Assembly (NCBI RefSeq): GCF_040566545.1
Contig: NZ_JBEWZI010000015.1
Coordinates: forward strand, 28,666-92,665
Direction: 5' to 3'
Source: Uliginosibacterium flavum
Lineage (GTDB): Bacteria; Pseudomonadota; Gammaproteobacteria; Burkholderiales; Rhodocyclaceae
DNA: 64,000 bases
Shown here in pieces: positions 43,010 through 52,226 of this stretch. The notes beneath the pieces were generated by a model. It was not told the origin of the DNA and searched no databases. It saw only the letters and a list, made by a program, of their open reading frames with translations. Both the position numbers and the translations under genes were made by a program. Every line of letters starts with the position of its first letter. The first letter of the stretch is position 1.

Positions 43010-44188
43010 ATGTCTGTTCTCATGTTTGATCGCCCCGATTCCGTAGGTAATCGCGCCGTGCTGGTGCAGCTTGATTTTGGTGACGCCGGTCTTGCCGAGC
43101 GACTCGCGGAATTTCAGCTGCTCGCTGCGTCAGCAGGGGCTGAGCTTGTTGCTCTGGTGCAAGGGCCGCGCCGCGCGCCGGACGCGGCCTTGTACGCGGG
43201 CTCAGGCAAGGTGGAGGAGATTGCCGCCACTGCTGCTGCACATAACGCTGATATTGTCATTTTCAATCACGAGTTGAAGGCAATCCAGCAGCGCAATCTG
43301 GAGCAGGCGCTGGGGCGGCGCGTGATTGACCGAACGGCATTGATTCTGGATATCTTTGCGCTGCGCGCCAAGAGTCATGAAGGTAAGCTGCAGGTCGAGC
43401 TCGCTCAGCTGGAGCATATGGCGACGCGTCTTGTGCGGGGCTGGACTCACCTTGAACGCCAGAAAGGCGGGATTGGCTTGCGTGGGCCTGGCGAAAAGCA
43501 GCTTGAAACCGACCGGCGTTTGCTCGGCAATCGCGTCAAACTACTGAAGGACCGCCTCAAACAGCTGGAAAAACAGCGTAAGGTCCGGCGTCGCTCGCGT
43601 GAGCGCAGCGAGGTGCCTGTGATTTCTCTGGTGGGTTACACCAATGCGGGCAAGTCGACTCTGTTCAATGCTTTGACCAAGGCGGGCGCCTACGCCGCAG
43701 ACAAGCTTTTTGCGACGCTGGATACCACTTCACGCAAAGTCTATCTGGCGGATGCGCAACGTCATTTTGTGTTGTCAGATACCGTAGGGTTCATTCGCGA
43801 TTTGCCGCATTCGGTGGTGGCCGCCTTTCACGCGACGCTGGAAGAAACGGCACATGCAGATCTGTTGTTGCATGTTGTTGATGCAGCCTCTGAAGACCGT
43901 GAGGCACAGATGGCTGTCGTGAATGCCGTGTTGTGCGAGATCGGTGCGGGAGATGTGCCCCAGCTTCTGGTCTGGAACAAGATTGACATGACCCAGGGGC
44001 AAGCAGGTGTCGAAGAGGATGGCTATGGTAAAATCGGCCGCATTCTGCTTAGTGCCCGTACTGGCGATGGCGTAAATGACTTGCGCAGCGTGCTGGCCAC
44101 CCAAATATTTCCGACGATTTCTACTGATCCGCTCGCCGAGACAGGATCGGGTTTTTCAACCGACGATTCAGACCGAGTATCCCGATGA
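43010..44188 (+). CDS. hflX: Ribosome-splitting GTPase HflX
   Basis: HflX (392 aa) rescues stalled ribosomes under stress. N-terminal HflX domain (LYAGSGKVEEIA, IIFNHEL-like motif near residue 84), P-loop GYTNAGKSTLFNALT, DTVGFIRDLPH (G3) and NKIDMT (G4). The start is uncertain: ATG at 43010 and ATG at 43022 both lack a clear ribosome binding site because the hairpin occupies the leader. I choose 43010. Confidence 0.93.
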   Translation: MSVLMFDRPDSVGNRAVLVQLDFGDAGLAERLAEFQLLAASAGAELVALVQGPRRAPDAALYAGSGKVEEIAATAAAHNADIVIFNHELKAIQQRNLEQALGRRVIDRTALILDIFALRAKSHEGKLQVELAQLEHMATRLVRGWTHLERQKGGIGLRGPGEKQLETDRRLLGNRVKLLKDRLKQLEKQRKVRRRSRERSEVPVISLVGYTNAGKSTLFNALTKAGAYAADKLFATLDTTSRKVYLADAQRHFVLSDTVGFIRDLPHSVVAAFHATLEETAHADLLLHVVDAASEDREAQMAVVNAVLCEIGAGDVPQLLVWNKIDMTQGQAGVEEDGYGKIGRILLSARTGDGVNDLRSVLATQIFPTISTDPLAETGSGFSTDDSDRVSR

Positions 44189-44202
44189 TTACTGGAGTTC
44201 TC

Positions 44203-45426
44203 ATGTCAATCAATGATCCGCGCTGGGGTAACAACCAGGGCGACGATAAGCGCCCTGGTGATCAAGGACCTCCCGATCTCGAAGATATCTGGCGAGATTT
44301 TAACAAACGACTGGGCGGCCTTTTTGGCGGTGGCGGCAAGGGTGGTGGCGAAAGCCCTCCGCCAGTGTCATCGCGTCAGTTGGGGGGTGGGCTTGGCCTG
44401 ATTATTGGCGTCGTTGCCTTGTTGTGGCTGGGCAGCGGGTTTTATACCGTGGATGCAAGTCAACGCGGTGTGGTTCTGCGGTTTGGCAAGTTCCAGGAGG
44501 TCACCACCGAAGGTTTGAAGTGGCATATTCCTTATCCGGTCGAATCGGTTGAACTGGTCAATATGACGCGCGTACGTACCGTCGAGATCGGTTTTCGCGG
44601 GTCTGACAAGGCAAAAAATCTGCATGAATCTCTGATGCTTACCGACGATGAAAATATCGTCAATATTCAGTTGGCAGTGCAGTACACCTTGAATGATGCG
44701 GCTGAGTTCTTGTTCAGCAACAAGGATCCGGATGAGATGGTCAAGCAGGTGGCCGAGTCGGCAATGCGCGAAATCGTCGGCAAGAGCAAGATGGATTTTG
44801 TGCTTTACGAGGGGCGTGAGGCGGTTGCCAAAGATGCGCATTTGTTGATTCAGCACACTCTCAATGAATACAAGGTTGGCGCGGGTAAAGGTAGCGGCAT
44901 CCAGATCAGCAAGGTGACGATGCAGAATGCTCAGCCGCCCGAACAGGTCCAGGGCGCCTTTGATGACGCCGTCAAGGCCGGACAGGATCGCGAACGCCTG
45001 AAAAACGAAGGGCAGAGTTACTTTAATAACGTTGTGCCAAAAGCAGAAGGTACGGCTGCGCGGCGTCGCGAGGATGCCTTGGGTTATGCAGGCAAGGTTG
45101 TCGCAGAGGCTGAGGGGGATGCCAGTCGCTTCAAGCAGGTATTGGCTGAGTACGCCAAAGCCCCTGAAGTGACGCGCAACCGCATGTATATCGAAGCAAT
45201 GCAGCAGGTCTATTCGAACACGACCAAGGTCATGGTTGATACCAAGGGCAATGGCAACATGCTCTACCTTCCTTTGGATAAGCTGATGCAATCCGGCCTG
45301 CCGACGCAGACGGATGCTGCAGCAGCCAAGCCTTCCGTACCGGAAACGCCAGCTGCGCCGCAGCGGGCTGATGTCGATAGTCGCAGCCGCGACGCCTTGC
45401 GCAATCGCGAAAGGGGAGATCGTTAA
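44203..45426 (+). CDS. hflK: FtsH-modulator membrane protein HflK
   Basis: HflK (407 aa) forms with HflC the large band-7 cage around the FtsH protease. A Gly-rich cytoplasmic start (RPGDQGPPDLEDIWRDFNKR), one membrane helix (LGLIIGVVALLWLGSGFYTV) and the band-7 domain (SQRGVVLRFGKFQEVTTEGL). The start at 44203 follows CTGGAG. It overlaps hflC by one base (TAATG). Confidence 0.96.
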   Translation: MSINDPRWGNNQGDDKRPGDQGPPDLEDIWRDFNKRLGGLFGGGGKGGGESPPPVSSRQLGGGLGLIIGVVALLWLGSGFYTVDASQRGVVLRFGKFQEVTTEGLKWHIPYPVESVELVNMTRVRTVEIGFRGSDKAKNLHESLMLTDDENIVNIQLAVQYTLNDAAEFLFSNKDPDEMVKQVAESAMREIVGKSKMDFVLYEGREAVAKDAHLLIQHTLNEYKVGAGKGSGIQISKVTMQNAQPPEQVQGAFDDAVKAGQDRERLKNEGQSYFNNVVPKAEGTAARRREDALGYAGKVVAEAEGDASRFKQVLAEYAKAPEVTRNRMYIEAMQQVYSNTTKVMVDTKGNGNMLYLPLDKLMQSGLPTQTDAAAAKPSVPETPAAPQRADVDSRSRDALRNRERGDR

Positions 45427-46310
45427 TGAATTCGCGTTTACCGGTTTTTTTGGGGCTGGCTTTGTTTGTGCTGGTTCTGTTGTCGATGTCCGTCTTTACT
45501 GTGGATCAGCGTAATTACGCGCTGGTATTCCAGATGGGCGAAATCAAGCGTTTTGAAATGGAGCCCGGCCTCAAGTTCAAATTGCCGCTGATTCAGGACG
45601 TGAAGAATTTTGATCGACGTATTCTCACGATCGATTCGCCTGAGTCGGAATTGTTTCAGACGGCAGAGAAGAAGAATGTGCTGGTCGACTCCTTTGTCAA
45701 GTGGCGCATCAAGGATCCTGCAGTCTTCTATCGCGCGTTTGGTGTGGAGGAGATGCGCGCGCGTTCGCGCCTTGAGCAAACCGTGAATGCGGTTCTGCGC
45801 GAAGAGTTCGGCACGCGTCAGATGCATGATGTAATTTCCGGCAAGCGTCAGGATTTGATGGCGGCGGTCAAGGCCAAGGCCGCCGCTGATTCGGTGCAAT
45901 ACGGCGTTGAAATCGTGGATGTGCGCGTCAAACGCGTTGAGCTGCCGACGGATGTCAGTGATTCTGTGTTCCGTCGGATGGAGGCTGAGCGTAAGCGCGT
46001 AGCGAATGAATTGCGCTCAACTGGCGGCGCCGAGGCAGAGCAGATCAAGGCTGATGCGGACAAGCGTAGCGTGGTGGTGGAGGCTGAAGCCTATCGCGAA
46101 GCTCAGAAGATCCGGGGTGAGGGTGATGCCAAGGCTGCAGCCATTTATGCCGAAGCTTTTGGTCGCAATCCCGAGTTCTATCGTTTCTGGCGCAGCATGG
46201 ATGCCTATAAGCAGACATTCCGCAGCAAGAGTGATGTGCTGGTGGTTGATCCATCTTCCGATTTCTTCAAGTACATGAAGAATGGTGGCGGCAAAGAGGG
46301 TGGCAAGTAA
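45426..46310 (+). CDS. hflC: FtsH-modulator membrane protein HflC
   Basis: HflC (294 aa) is the HflK partner. N-terminal membrane helix (LPVFLGLALFVLVLLSMSVF), band-7 domain (QRNYALVFQMGEIKRFEMEP), and an Ala/Glu-rich coiled region (AEAEQIKADADKRSVVVEAE). Ends three bases before the DUF2065 gene. Confidence 0.96.
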   Translation: MNSRLPVFLGLALFVLVLLSMSVFTVDQRNYALVFQMGEIKRFEMEPGLKFKLPLIQDVKNFDRRILTIDSPESELFQTAEKKNVLVDSFVKWRIKDPAVFYRAFGVEEMRARSRLEQTVNAVLREEFGTRQMHDVISGKRQDLMAAVKAKAAADSVQYGVEIVDVRVKRVELPTDVSDSVFRRMEAERKRVANELRSTGGAEAEQIKADADKRSVVVEAEAYREAQKIRGEGDAKAAAIYAEAFGRNPEFYRFWRSMDAYKQTFRSKSDVLVVDPSSDFFKYMKNGGGKEGGK

Positions 46311-46312
46311 GT

Positions 46313-46498
46313 ATGTTGCGCCTCCTGCTGGCGGCCTTCGCGCTGATGCTGGTGCTCGAAGGCTTGCTGCCCCTGATTGCGCCGACCGTGTGGCGTGAGA
46401 CTTTCCTTCGTATCACGCGCATGGCTGACGGCCAGATCCGTTTTGTCGGCCTGATCTCCGTGCTGCTAGGCGCAGCACTTTTCCTTCTGAGCAACTAA
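46313..46498 (+). CDS. DUF2065 small membrane protein
   Basis: A 61-aa two-helix protein (LLLAAFALMLVLEGLLPLIA and IRFVGLISVLLGAALFLLSN) with the conserved middle PTVWRETFLRI. DUF2065 (E. coli YjeT) proteins lie between hflC and purA in many proteobacteria, as here. Function unknown. Confidence 0.9.
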   Translation: MLRLLLAAFALMLVLEGLLPLIAPTVWRETFLRITRMADGQIRFVGLISVLLGAALFLLSN

Positions 46499-46506
46499 GA
46501 CTTCCC

Positions 46507-47667
46507 ATGGCTTTGCCACGCTGGGCGCTGCCCGAATATTTTGAAGATGTGCTGCCGCTTGAAGCGCAGCGCGTTGAAGCTTTGCGTCGTGCCGTACTGG
46601 ATGAGTTTCGTCTGCATGGCTATCAGCTGGTGATTCCGCCTGCTGTTGAGTATCTGGATTCGCTGGTGTCAGGCACCGGGCAGGATATGGCTGACACCAT
46701 GTTCAAGTTCGTCGATCAGATTTCCGGGCGTACACTGGGCTTGCGGGCTGACACTACGCCGCAGGTCACTCGCATTGATGCTCACTTGCTTAATCGCACG
46801 GGCGTGGCGCGGCTTTGCTACTGTGGTCCGGTGGTACATGTCCTGCCGCGCAGTATGACGGCTTCGCGCGAACCGCTGCAGATCGGTGCTGAACTGTATG
46901 GGCATTCCGGTATTGAGGCGGATGTCGAGGTCTTGCGTCTGCTCGCACGGACGCTGCAGCTGGCGGGTGCGCGCACCAGCCGGATCGATATCGGCCACGT
47001 TGGCATCTTCCGCACGCTGAGTTCTTTGGCTGGCCTCAATGCCGAGGCGGAAGAGACGCTCTTCGGCATATTGCAGACCAAGGATGTGCCCGCGCTACGT
47101 GAGTTTGTCGCAAATATTGCTGAGCCTGCACGTTCAGGTTTGTTGGCGCTGCCCGATTTGTATGGCGACGCCAGCGTGTTGCTGCGCGCGCGCGATCGCT
47201 TGCCTGATGTGCCGGGTGTCCATGCGGCGCTGGATGAGTTGCTGCACCTGTCGCGTCAGCTGGGTGATCTGCCCCTGAGTTTTGATCTGGCGGATTTGCG
47301 CGGCTATCTCTATCACACGGGGCTGATGTTTGCGGCTTACTGCGGCAGCTCGCCGACGGCGTTGGCCTTGGGAGGGCGCTATAACGAAGTGGGGCGTGAG
47401 TTTGGCCGGGCTCGCCCAGCCAGCGGTTTCAGCCTGGATTTGCGTGAATTGGCGGCTTTGGGCGCTGTAGCGAATGCATCCGGAGCGGTGCTGGCTCCGA
47501 TGGATAATGCCGCCGAGTTGGTTGTGCTGATTGCACAGTTGCGCGAGGCGGGAGAGGTTGTGATGCTGGAGTTGCCGGGGCATACCGGTGACTGGCGTGA
47601 AGCTGGCTGTGACCGGCGTATCGAATTGCAGAATGGCGCTTGGTGCGTCGTGGCACTGGAAGACTGA
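46507..47667 (+). CDS. hisZ: ATP phosphoribosyltransferase regulatory subunit HisZ
   Basis: HisZ (386 aa) is a HisRS paralogue that allosterically controls short-form HisG, the first enzyme of histidine synthesis. LPEYFEDVLPLEAQRVEALR and QDMADTMFKFVDQISGRTLG are synthetase-like, but the C-terminal anticodon domain is missing. Lies just before purA, the usual betaproteobacterial place. hisG is not in the window. Confidence 0.95.
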   Translation: MALPRWALPEYFEDVLPLEAQRVEALRRAVLDEFRLHGYQLVIPPAVEYLDSLVSGTGQDMADTMFKFVDQISGRTLGLRADTTPQVTRIDAHLLNRTGVARLCYCGPVVHVLPRSMTASREPLQIGAELYGHSGIEADVEVLRLLARTLQLAGARTSRIDIGHVGIFRTLSSLAGLNAEAEETLFGILQTKDVPALREFVANIAEPARSGLLALPDLYGDASVLLRARDRLPDVPGVHAALDELLHLSRQLGDLPLSFDLADLRGYLYHTGLMFAAYCGSSPTALALGGRYNEVGREFGRARPASGFSLDLRELAALGAVANASGAVLAPMDNAAELVVLIAQLREAGEVVMLELPGHTGDWREAGCDRRIELQNGAWCVVALED

Positions 47668-47678
47668 GGAAGATTCAA

Positions 47679-48989
47679 ATGGCAAAGAATGTAGTGGTTG
47701 TCGGCACCCAGTGGGGCGATGAAGGCAAGGGCAAGATCGTCGACTGGCTGACTGATCACGCACAAGGTGTGGTGCGCTTTCAGGGTGGCCACAATGCGGG
47801 TCACACCCTGGTGATCGGCGACAAGGAATACAAGCTTAACCTGGTGCCCTCGGGCATCGTGCGCGCAGGTGTGCAGTGCTACATCGGTAATGGCGTGGTA
47901 CTGGATACGCATCACCTGTTGTCCGAAATCGCAATTCTTGAAGCGGATGGGATTGACGTGCGCTCGCGTCTGAAAATCAGCTCTGGCTGCCCGCTGATCC
48001 TGCCGTATCACTCCGCGCTGGACAAGGCGCGTGAGGCCAAGAAATGTGCGGCCGACAAGATCGGTACGACCGGCAAGGGGATTGGCCCGGCTTATGCCGA
48101 CAAGGTGGCGCGTCGTGCGCTGCGCGTGTACGACCTGTTTTATCCGGAGCGTTTCGCGGCCAAGCTGCGCGAAGTGCTGGACTATCACAATTTTGTGCTG
48201 ACCCAGTATCTGGGCGCCGAAGCGGTGGACTTCCAGACCGTGTATGACCAGGCGATGAAAGATGCCGAGGCGATTCGTCCTATGGTTTCGGATATCTCTG
48301 CTGACCTGTACGCGGCCAACAAGGCTGGCAAGAGTTTGCTGTTTGAAGGCGCACAGGGCTCGTTGCTGGATATCGATCACGGCACCTATCCTTTCGTGAC
48401 CTCTTCGAACTGCGTGTCGGGCCAGGCTGCGGCCGGGGCGGGCGTCGGCCCGGGCATGCTGCATTACGTGCTGGGTATCACCAAGGCGTATTGCACGCGC
48501 GTTGGTGGAGGGCCGTTCCCGAGCGAGCTGGACATCGAAACCCCGGGCGTGCCCGGAGAGCGCATGTCGCGCATCGGCCGCGAGTTTGGTACGGTGACAG
48601 GGCGCAAACGCCGCTGCGGCTGGTTTGATGCGGCTGCGCTGCGTCGCTCCGCCTGCATCAACGGCTTGACCGGCTTGTGCATCACCAAGCTGGACGTGCT
48701 GGACGGTCTGGACGAGCTGAAGATCTGTACCGGCTACATGCTGCACGGCCAGAAAATCGACTTGTTGCCGATCGGTGCGGATGATGTGGCTGCATGCGAG
48801 CCGATCTACGAAACCATGCCGGGCTGGCAGGAAACGACATTTGGCGTGAAGCGCTGGGAGGATCTGCCTGCCGCCGCGCAGAATTATCTGAACCGTCTGG
48901 AAGAGGTGTGTGAAGTGCCGATCGCGATTGTGTCGACCGGCCCGGAGCGCGATGAGACGATTCTCAAGCAACATCCGTTTGCTGCCTGA
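47679..48989 (+). CDS. purA: Adenylosuccinate synthetase
   Basis: PurA (436 aa) makes adenylosuccinate from IMP, aspartate and GTP in AMP synthesis. MAKNVVVVGTQWGDEGKGKI contains the P-loop; VRFQGGHNAGHTLV and GTTGKGIGPAYADKV follow. The ATG at 47679 follows GAGGAAGA and is 12 bases after the hisZ stop; the longer frame from 47640 overlaps hisZ. Confidence 0.98.
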   Translation: MAKNVVVVGTQWGDEGKGKIVDWLTDHAQGVVRFQGGHNAGHTLVIGDKEYKLNLVPSGIVRAGVQCYIGNGVVLDTHHLLSEIAILEADGIDVRSRLKISSGCPLILPYHSALDKAREAKKCAADKIGTTGKGIGPAYADKVARRALRVYDLFYPERFAAKLREVLDYHNFVLTQYLGAEAVDFQTVYDQAMKDAEAIRPMVSDISADLYAANKAGKSLLFEGAQGSLLDIDHGTYPFVTSSNCVSGQAAAGAGVGPGMLHYVLGITKAYCTRVGGGPFPSELDIETPGVPGERMSRIGREFGTVTGRKRRCGWFDAAALRRSACINGLTGLCITKLDVLDGLDELKICTGYMLHGQKIDLLPIGADDVAACEPIYETMPGWQETTFGVKRWEDLPAAAQNYLNRLEEVCEVPIAIVSTGPERDETILKQHPFAA

Positions 48990-48994
48990 TAGCA

Positions 48995-49025
48995 AAAGGC
49001 CGGCTTACGCCGGCCTTTCATTTTT
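48995..49025 (+). terminator. Rho-independent terminator after purA
   Basis: AAAGGCCGGC (48995-49004) and GCCGGCCTTT (49009-49018), 4-nt loop, then CATTTTT. Confidence 0.88.
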
Positions 49026-49076
49026 ACCTTTAAATTACAAAAGCAAAGTTTGATCGAATCACATAACGAACGTACA

Positions 49077-49110
49077 AAAGAAAAAAGCCAAGTCCGAAGA
49101 CTTGGCTTTT
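49077..49110 (-). terminator. Terminator of the leftward tRNA gene
   Basis: AAAAGCCAAGTC (49083-49094) and GACTTGGCTTTT (49099-49110) with loop CGAA. On the minus strand the stem is followed by a T run (complement of the A run at 49077-49086). It lies just downstream of tRNA-Leu. Confidence 0.85.
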
Positions 49111-49120
49111 CACTCGAATT

Positions 49121-49205
49121 TGGTGCCCAGGAGAGGACTCGAACCTCCACACCTTGCGGCACTAGTACCTGAAACTAGCGCGTCTACCAATTTCGCCACC
49201 TGGGC
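49121..49205 (-). tRNA. tRNA-Leu (anticodon CAG)
   Basis: On the minus strand: acceptor GCCCAGG paired with CCTGGGC, D arm GGCGAAATTGGTAGACGC, anticodon stem CTAGT/ACTAG with loop TTCAGGT (anticodon CAG, reads CUG), a long variable arm (TGCCGCAAGGTGT) typical of tRNA-Leu, T arm with GGTTCGAGTCC, discriminator A and encoded CCA. 85 nt. It is followed by its own terminator. Confidence 0.96.
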
Positions 49206-49256
49206 ATTTCATGTCGCGGTTGCGACGTGAGACCGGCATTATAAGGACTAATGACA

Positions 49257-52226
49257 ATGAGTCAAGCACCTAAACAAAACAAGATGAAAACCCCAAAAAT
49301 ATCCAAGATCCGCCGCGCCGATCCCTTCCTTGAACGTGAAGCGCAGAAGTACGAATTCCCGCTGCCTTCACGTGAATACATCCTGCAAGTCCTTGAGGAT
49401 GCAGGTTGTCCGCTGGAGGTCGAAGGCCTCGCCAGCGCGCTCGATATCCGTGAGGAAGAAGACGAGCATTTCGCCCGCCGTCTGGGCGCCATGGAGCGCG
49501 CCGGCCAGCTGATGCGCAACCGGCGCGGCGCCTATATCCTGCCGGATCGTGCCGATCTGATCCGTGGCCGTGTTGAAGGCCATCCCGATGGTTTCGGTTT
49601 CCTGGTGCCCGATGACGCCAGTGAAGACCTGTTCCTCGGTCCGCGTGCGATGCGTGAGGTGCTGCATGGCGACAAAGCCCTGGTGCGCGCCGTCGGCGTG
49701 GATCAGCGCGGTCGCCGTGAAGGCAAGATCATCGAAGTGCTGGAGCGCGCCAATACCCGCATCGTCGGCCGTGTGACGATCGAGGCCGGTGTGGCCATGG
49801 TGTTGGCTGAGAACAAGCGCATCAGCCAGGGCATCCTGCTGGCGCCGGGCGGCAAGCAAAAGCCCAAGGCCGGGCAGGTCGTGACTGTCGAGGTGTTGCA
49901 GCAGCCCACGCAGTACAGCCAGCCGATTGGTCAGATCGTCGAGACGCTAGGCAATTTTGCCGACGACGGCATGGAAATCGAGATTGCACTGCGCAAGCAT
50001 GATCTGCCCTTCGAGTTCTCCGATGAGGTGAAGGCTGAGGCGAAGAAGTTGCCGGATGTGGTGCGCAAACAGGACTGGACGCCGGGCCGCGAAGACATCC
50101 GCCAGTTGCCGTTGGTGACCATCGACGGTGAAACCGCCAAGGACTTCGATGACGCCGTGTTCTGCGAGAAGCAGGGCAAGGGTTTCCGCCTGATCGTGGC
50201 GATTGCCGACGTCAGCCATTACGTGACGCCGGGCTCCGCGCTGGAGGCTGAAGGTCTGGCGCGCGGTAATTCGGTCTACTTTCCGCGCAGGGTGATTCCG
50301 ATGCTGCCGGAAAAGCTCTCCAATGGCCTGTGCTCGCTGAATCCGCAGGTCGAGCGCCTGTGCATGGTCTGCGACATGACGATCGATGCCACGGGCGAGA
50401 TCAAGGCCTATCGTTTCTATCCGGGCGTGATGTATTCACACGCTCGTCTGACCTACAACAAGGTCGCCGCGATGCTCTACGGCGATGAGGCCGGCAAGCT
50501 CGACGAAGCCTTGCGTACCGAACATGCGCCGCTCTTGCCGCATCTGGAAACGCTGGATGTGCTCTTCCGCATCCTGCTGCAGGCGCGCGCCAAGCGCGGC
50601 GCCATCGAGTTCGAGACGGTCGAGACCAAGATGGTCTTCGACGCCGAGGGCAAGATCGAACGCATCGTGCCGGAGCGTCGTAACGATGCTCATCGCCTGA
50701 TCGAGGAATGCATGCTGGCCGCCAACGTGTGTGCCTCCGAATTCCTTCAGAAGAACAAGCAGCCGTCGCTCTACCGCGTGCATGAAAGCCCTTCGGCCGA
50801 GAAGATGGGCAAGCTGCGCGAATTTCTCGCCGAATTCGGTCTGGGCCTGGGTGGTGGTGATGCGCCACGCGCTTCGGACTTCGCCAAGGTGGTCGACAAG
50901 ATCAAGGGCCGCCCGGATGCGCCGCTGATCCAGACGGTGATGCTGCGCTCCATGCAGCAGGCCGTGTATAGCCCCGAGAATGTCGGCCACTTCGGTCTGG
51001 CCTACGACGCCTATACGCACTTCACCTCACCGATCCGGCGCTATCCGGATCTGCTGGTGCATCGTGCAATCAAGGCCGTGCTGACCAAGACCGTCTACGA
51101 GCCCAGTGCCGGGCCCGTGGAGCTGCTCAAGGACACGCGTCGGCGCAAGGGTGGCGGCAAGCCCAACGAAGCGCGTGACAAGGCGGCTCGCGACGCCACG
51201 GCGAAACACGCCGCATCGGCGGCCAAAAATGGCATCTGGGAAGAGATCGGCGTGCACTGCTCGCAGACCGAGCGCCGTGCCGACGAGGCCAGCCGTGATG
51301 TGGAAACCTGGCTCAAGTGTTTCTACATGCAGGATCGCATTGGCGAGCAATACACCGGCATCGTCACCTCGGTCACCACCTTCGGCATCTTCGTGACCCT
51401 GGATGATCTGTTCGTCGAAGGCTTGATCCATATCTCCGAACTCGGCGCGGATTACTTCCACTTCGACGAAGCCCGTCATGCGCTGGTTGGCGAGCGCACG
51501 GGTCAGCAGTTCCGCCTGTCGGACCGGGTCAGTGTGCAACTGGTACGCGTGGATCTGGAGACGCGCAAGATCGACTTCCGCCTGATCGAAGGCGTGGCGC
51601 GTCCCACCGAGCGTGTTGGCAAGACGGAGCGTGATCGCAAGGCGCCCGCCGCCCGCTTTGTCGCTGACGTGCCGATGCCGGCCAAGCCCGTGGCGAGCAA
51701 GCGCAAGGCCGCGCCGAACGCTGGTTTTGGCGAGGAAGAGCCCGTCAGCTGGCGTGATCTGGCCAAGACCGCTCCGGTCAAGAGCACGGCATTCAAGGGT
51801 GCCGTCAAAGCGGCGCCTGCCGTGGCGCCCAAGGCCGTAGCGAAAGCTGTCGTAACCGAGCCGCCGAAAGCTGCCGCCAAGCCCGTCGTCAAAGCCGCCC
51901 CCAAGCCGGCCGTGAAGGCCGCCCCCAAAGCTGCCAAGCCTGTCGGAAAAACGCCGGCAGCCGCACCCACGCGCAGCGTCAGCAAGGCCCAAGCGGACAC
52001 TCAACCGGACTCGCCGACCAGCGCGCCGAGAAAGCCCATGCGCGCTGCTCTGCTGAGTCCGTCCAAGGTAGCTGTTCCGGAGAGCCTTGCTGCGTCTGCT
52101 TCTGCAAGCGATACTGTCGCCCAGGCGCTCCCCGCCTCATCTGGCAGCAAGCCTGCCCGTAAACCCAAGGCTGACGCCGCTCTTGGCGCAGCTGCTTCGA
52201 AGAAGAAAGAAAGGAAGTCCACGTGA
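49257..52226 (+). CDS. rnr: Ribonuclease R with a long basic tail
   Basis: RNase R (989 aa) is a processive 3'-5' exonuclease able to degrade structured RNA. N-terminal winged helix, cold-shock domains, RNB catalytic core with DGETAKDFDDAV (Asp cluster near residues 294-299), and an S1 domain from about residue 693 (YTGIVTSVTTFGIFVTLDDL). After residue about 780 comes a 200-residue Ala/Lys/Pro-rich tail, far longer than in E. coli. I prefer ATG 49257, spaced nine bases from AAGGA, over ATG 49251. A lysine/glycine-rich insertion (RRRKGGGKPNEARDKAARDA) lies between RNB and S1. Confidence 0.96.
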   Translation: MSQAPKQNKMKTPKISKIRRADPFLEREAQKYEFPLPSREYILQVLEDAGCPLEVEGLASALDIREEEDEHFARRLGAMERAGQLMRNRRGAYILPDRADLIRGRVEGHPDGFGFLVPDDASEDLFLGPRAMREVLHGDKALVRAVGVDQRGRREGKIIEVLERANTRIVGRVTIEAGVAMVLAENKRISQGILLAPGGKQKPKAGQVVTVEVLQQPTQYSQPIGQIVETLGNFADDGMEIEIALRKHDLPFEFSDEVKAEAKKLPDVVRKQDWTPGREDIRQLPLVTIDGETAKDFDDAVFCEKQGKGFRLIVAIADVSHYVTPGSALEAEGLARGNSVYFPRRVIPMLPEKLSNGLCSLNPQVERLCMVCDMTIDATGEIKAYRFYPGVMYSHARLTYNKVAAMLYGDEAGKLDEALRTEHAPLLPHLETLDVLFRILLQARAKRGAIEFETVETKMVFDAEGKIERIVPERRNDAHRLIEECMLAANVCASEFLQKNKQPSLYRVHESPSAEKMGKLREFLAEFGLGLGGGDAPRASDFAKVVDKIKGRPDAPLIQTVMLRSMQQAVYSPENVGHFGLAYDAYTHFTSPIRRYPDLLVHRAIKAVLTKTVYEPSAGPVELLKDTRRRKGGGKPNEARDKAARDATAKHAASAAKNGIWEEIGVHCSQTERRADEASRDVETWLKCFYMQDRIGEQYTGIVTSVTTFGIFVTLDDLFVEGLIHISELGADYFHFDEARHALVGERTGQQFRLSDRVSVQLVRVDLETRKIDFRLIEGVARPTERVGKTERDRKAPAARFVADVPMPAKPVASKRKAAPNAGFGEEEPVSWRDLAKTAPVKSTAFKGAVKAAPAVAPKAVAKAVVTEPPKAAAKPVVKAAPKPAVKAAPKAAKPVGKTPAAAPTRSVSKAQADTQPDSPTSAPRKPMRAALLSPSKVAVPESLAASASASDTVAQALPASSGSKPARKPKADAALGAAASKKKERKST

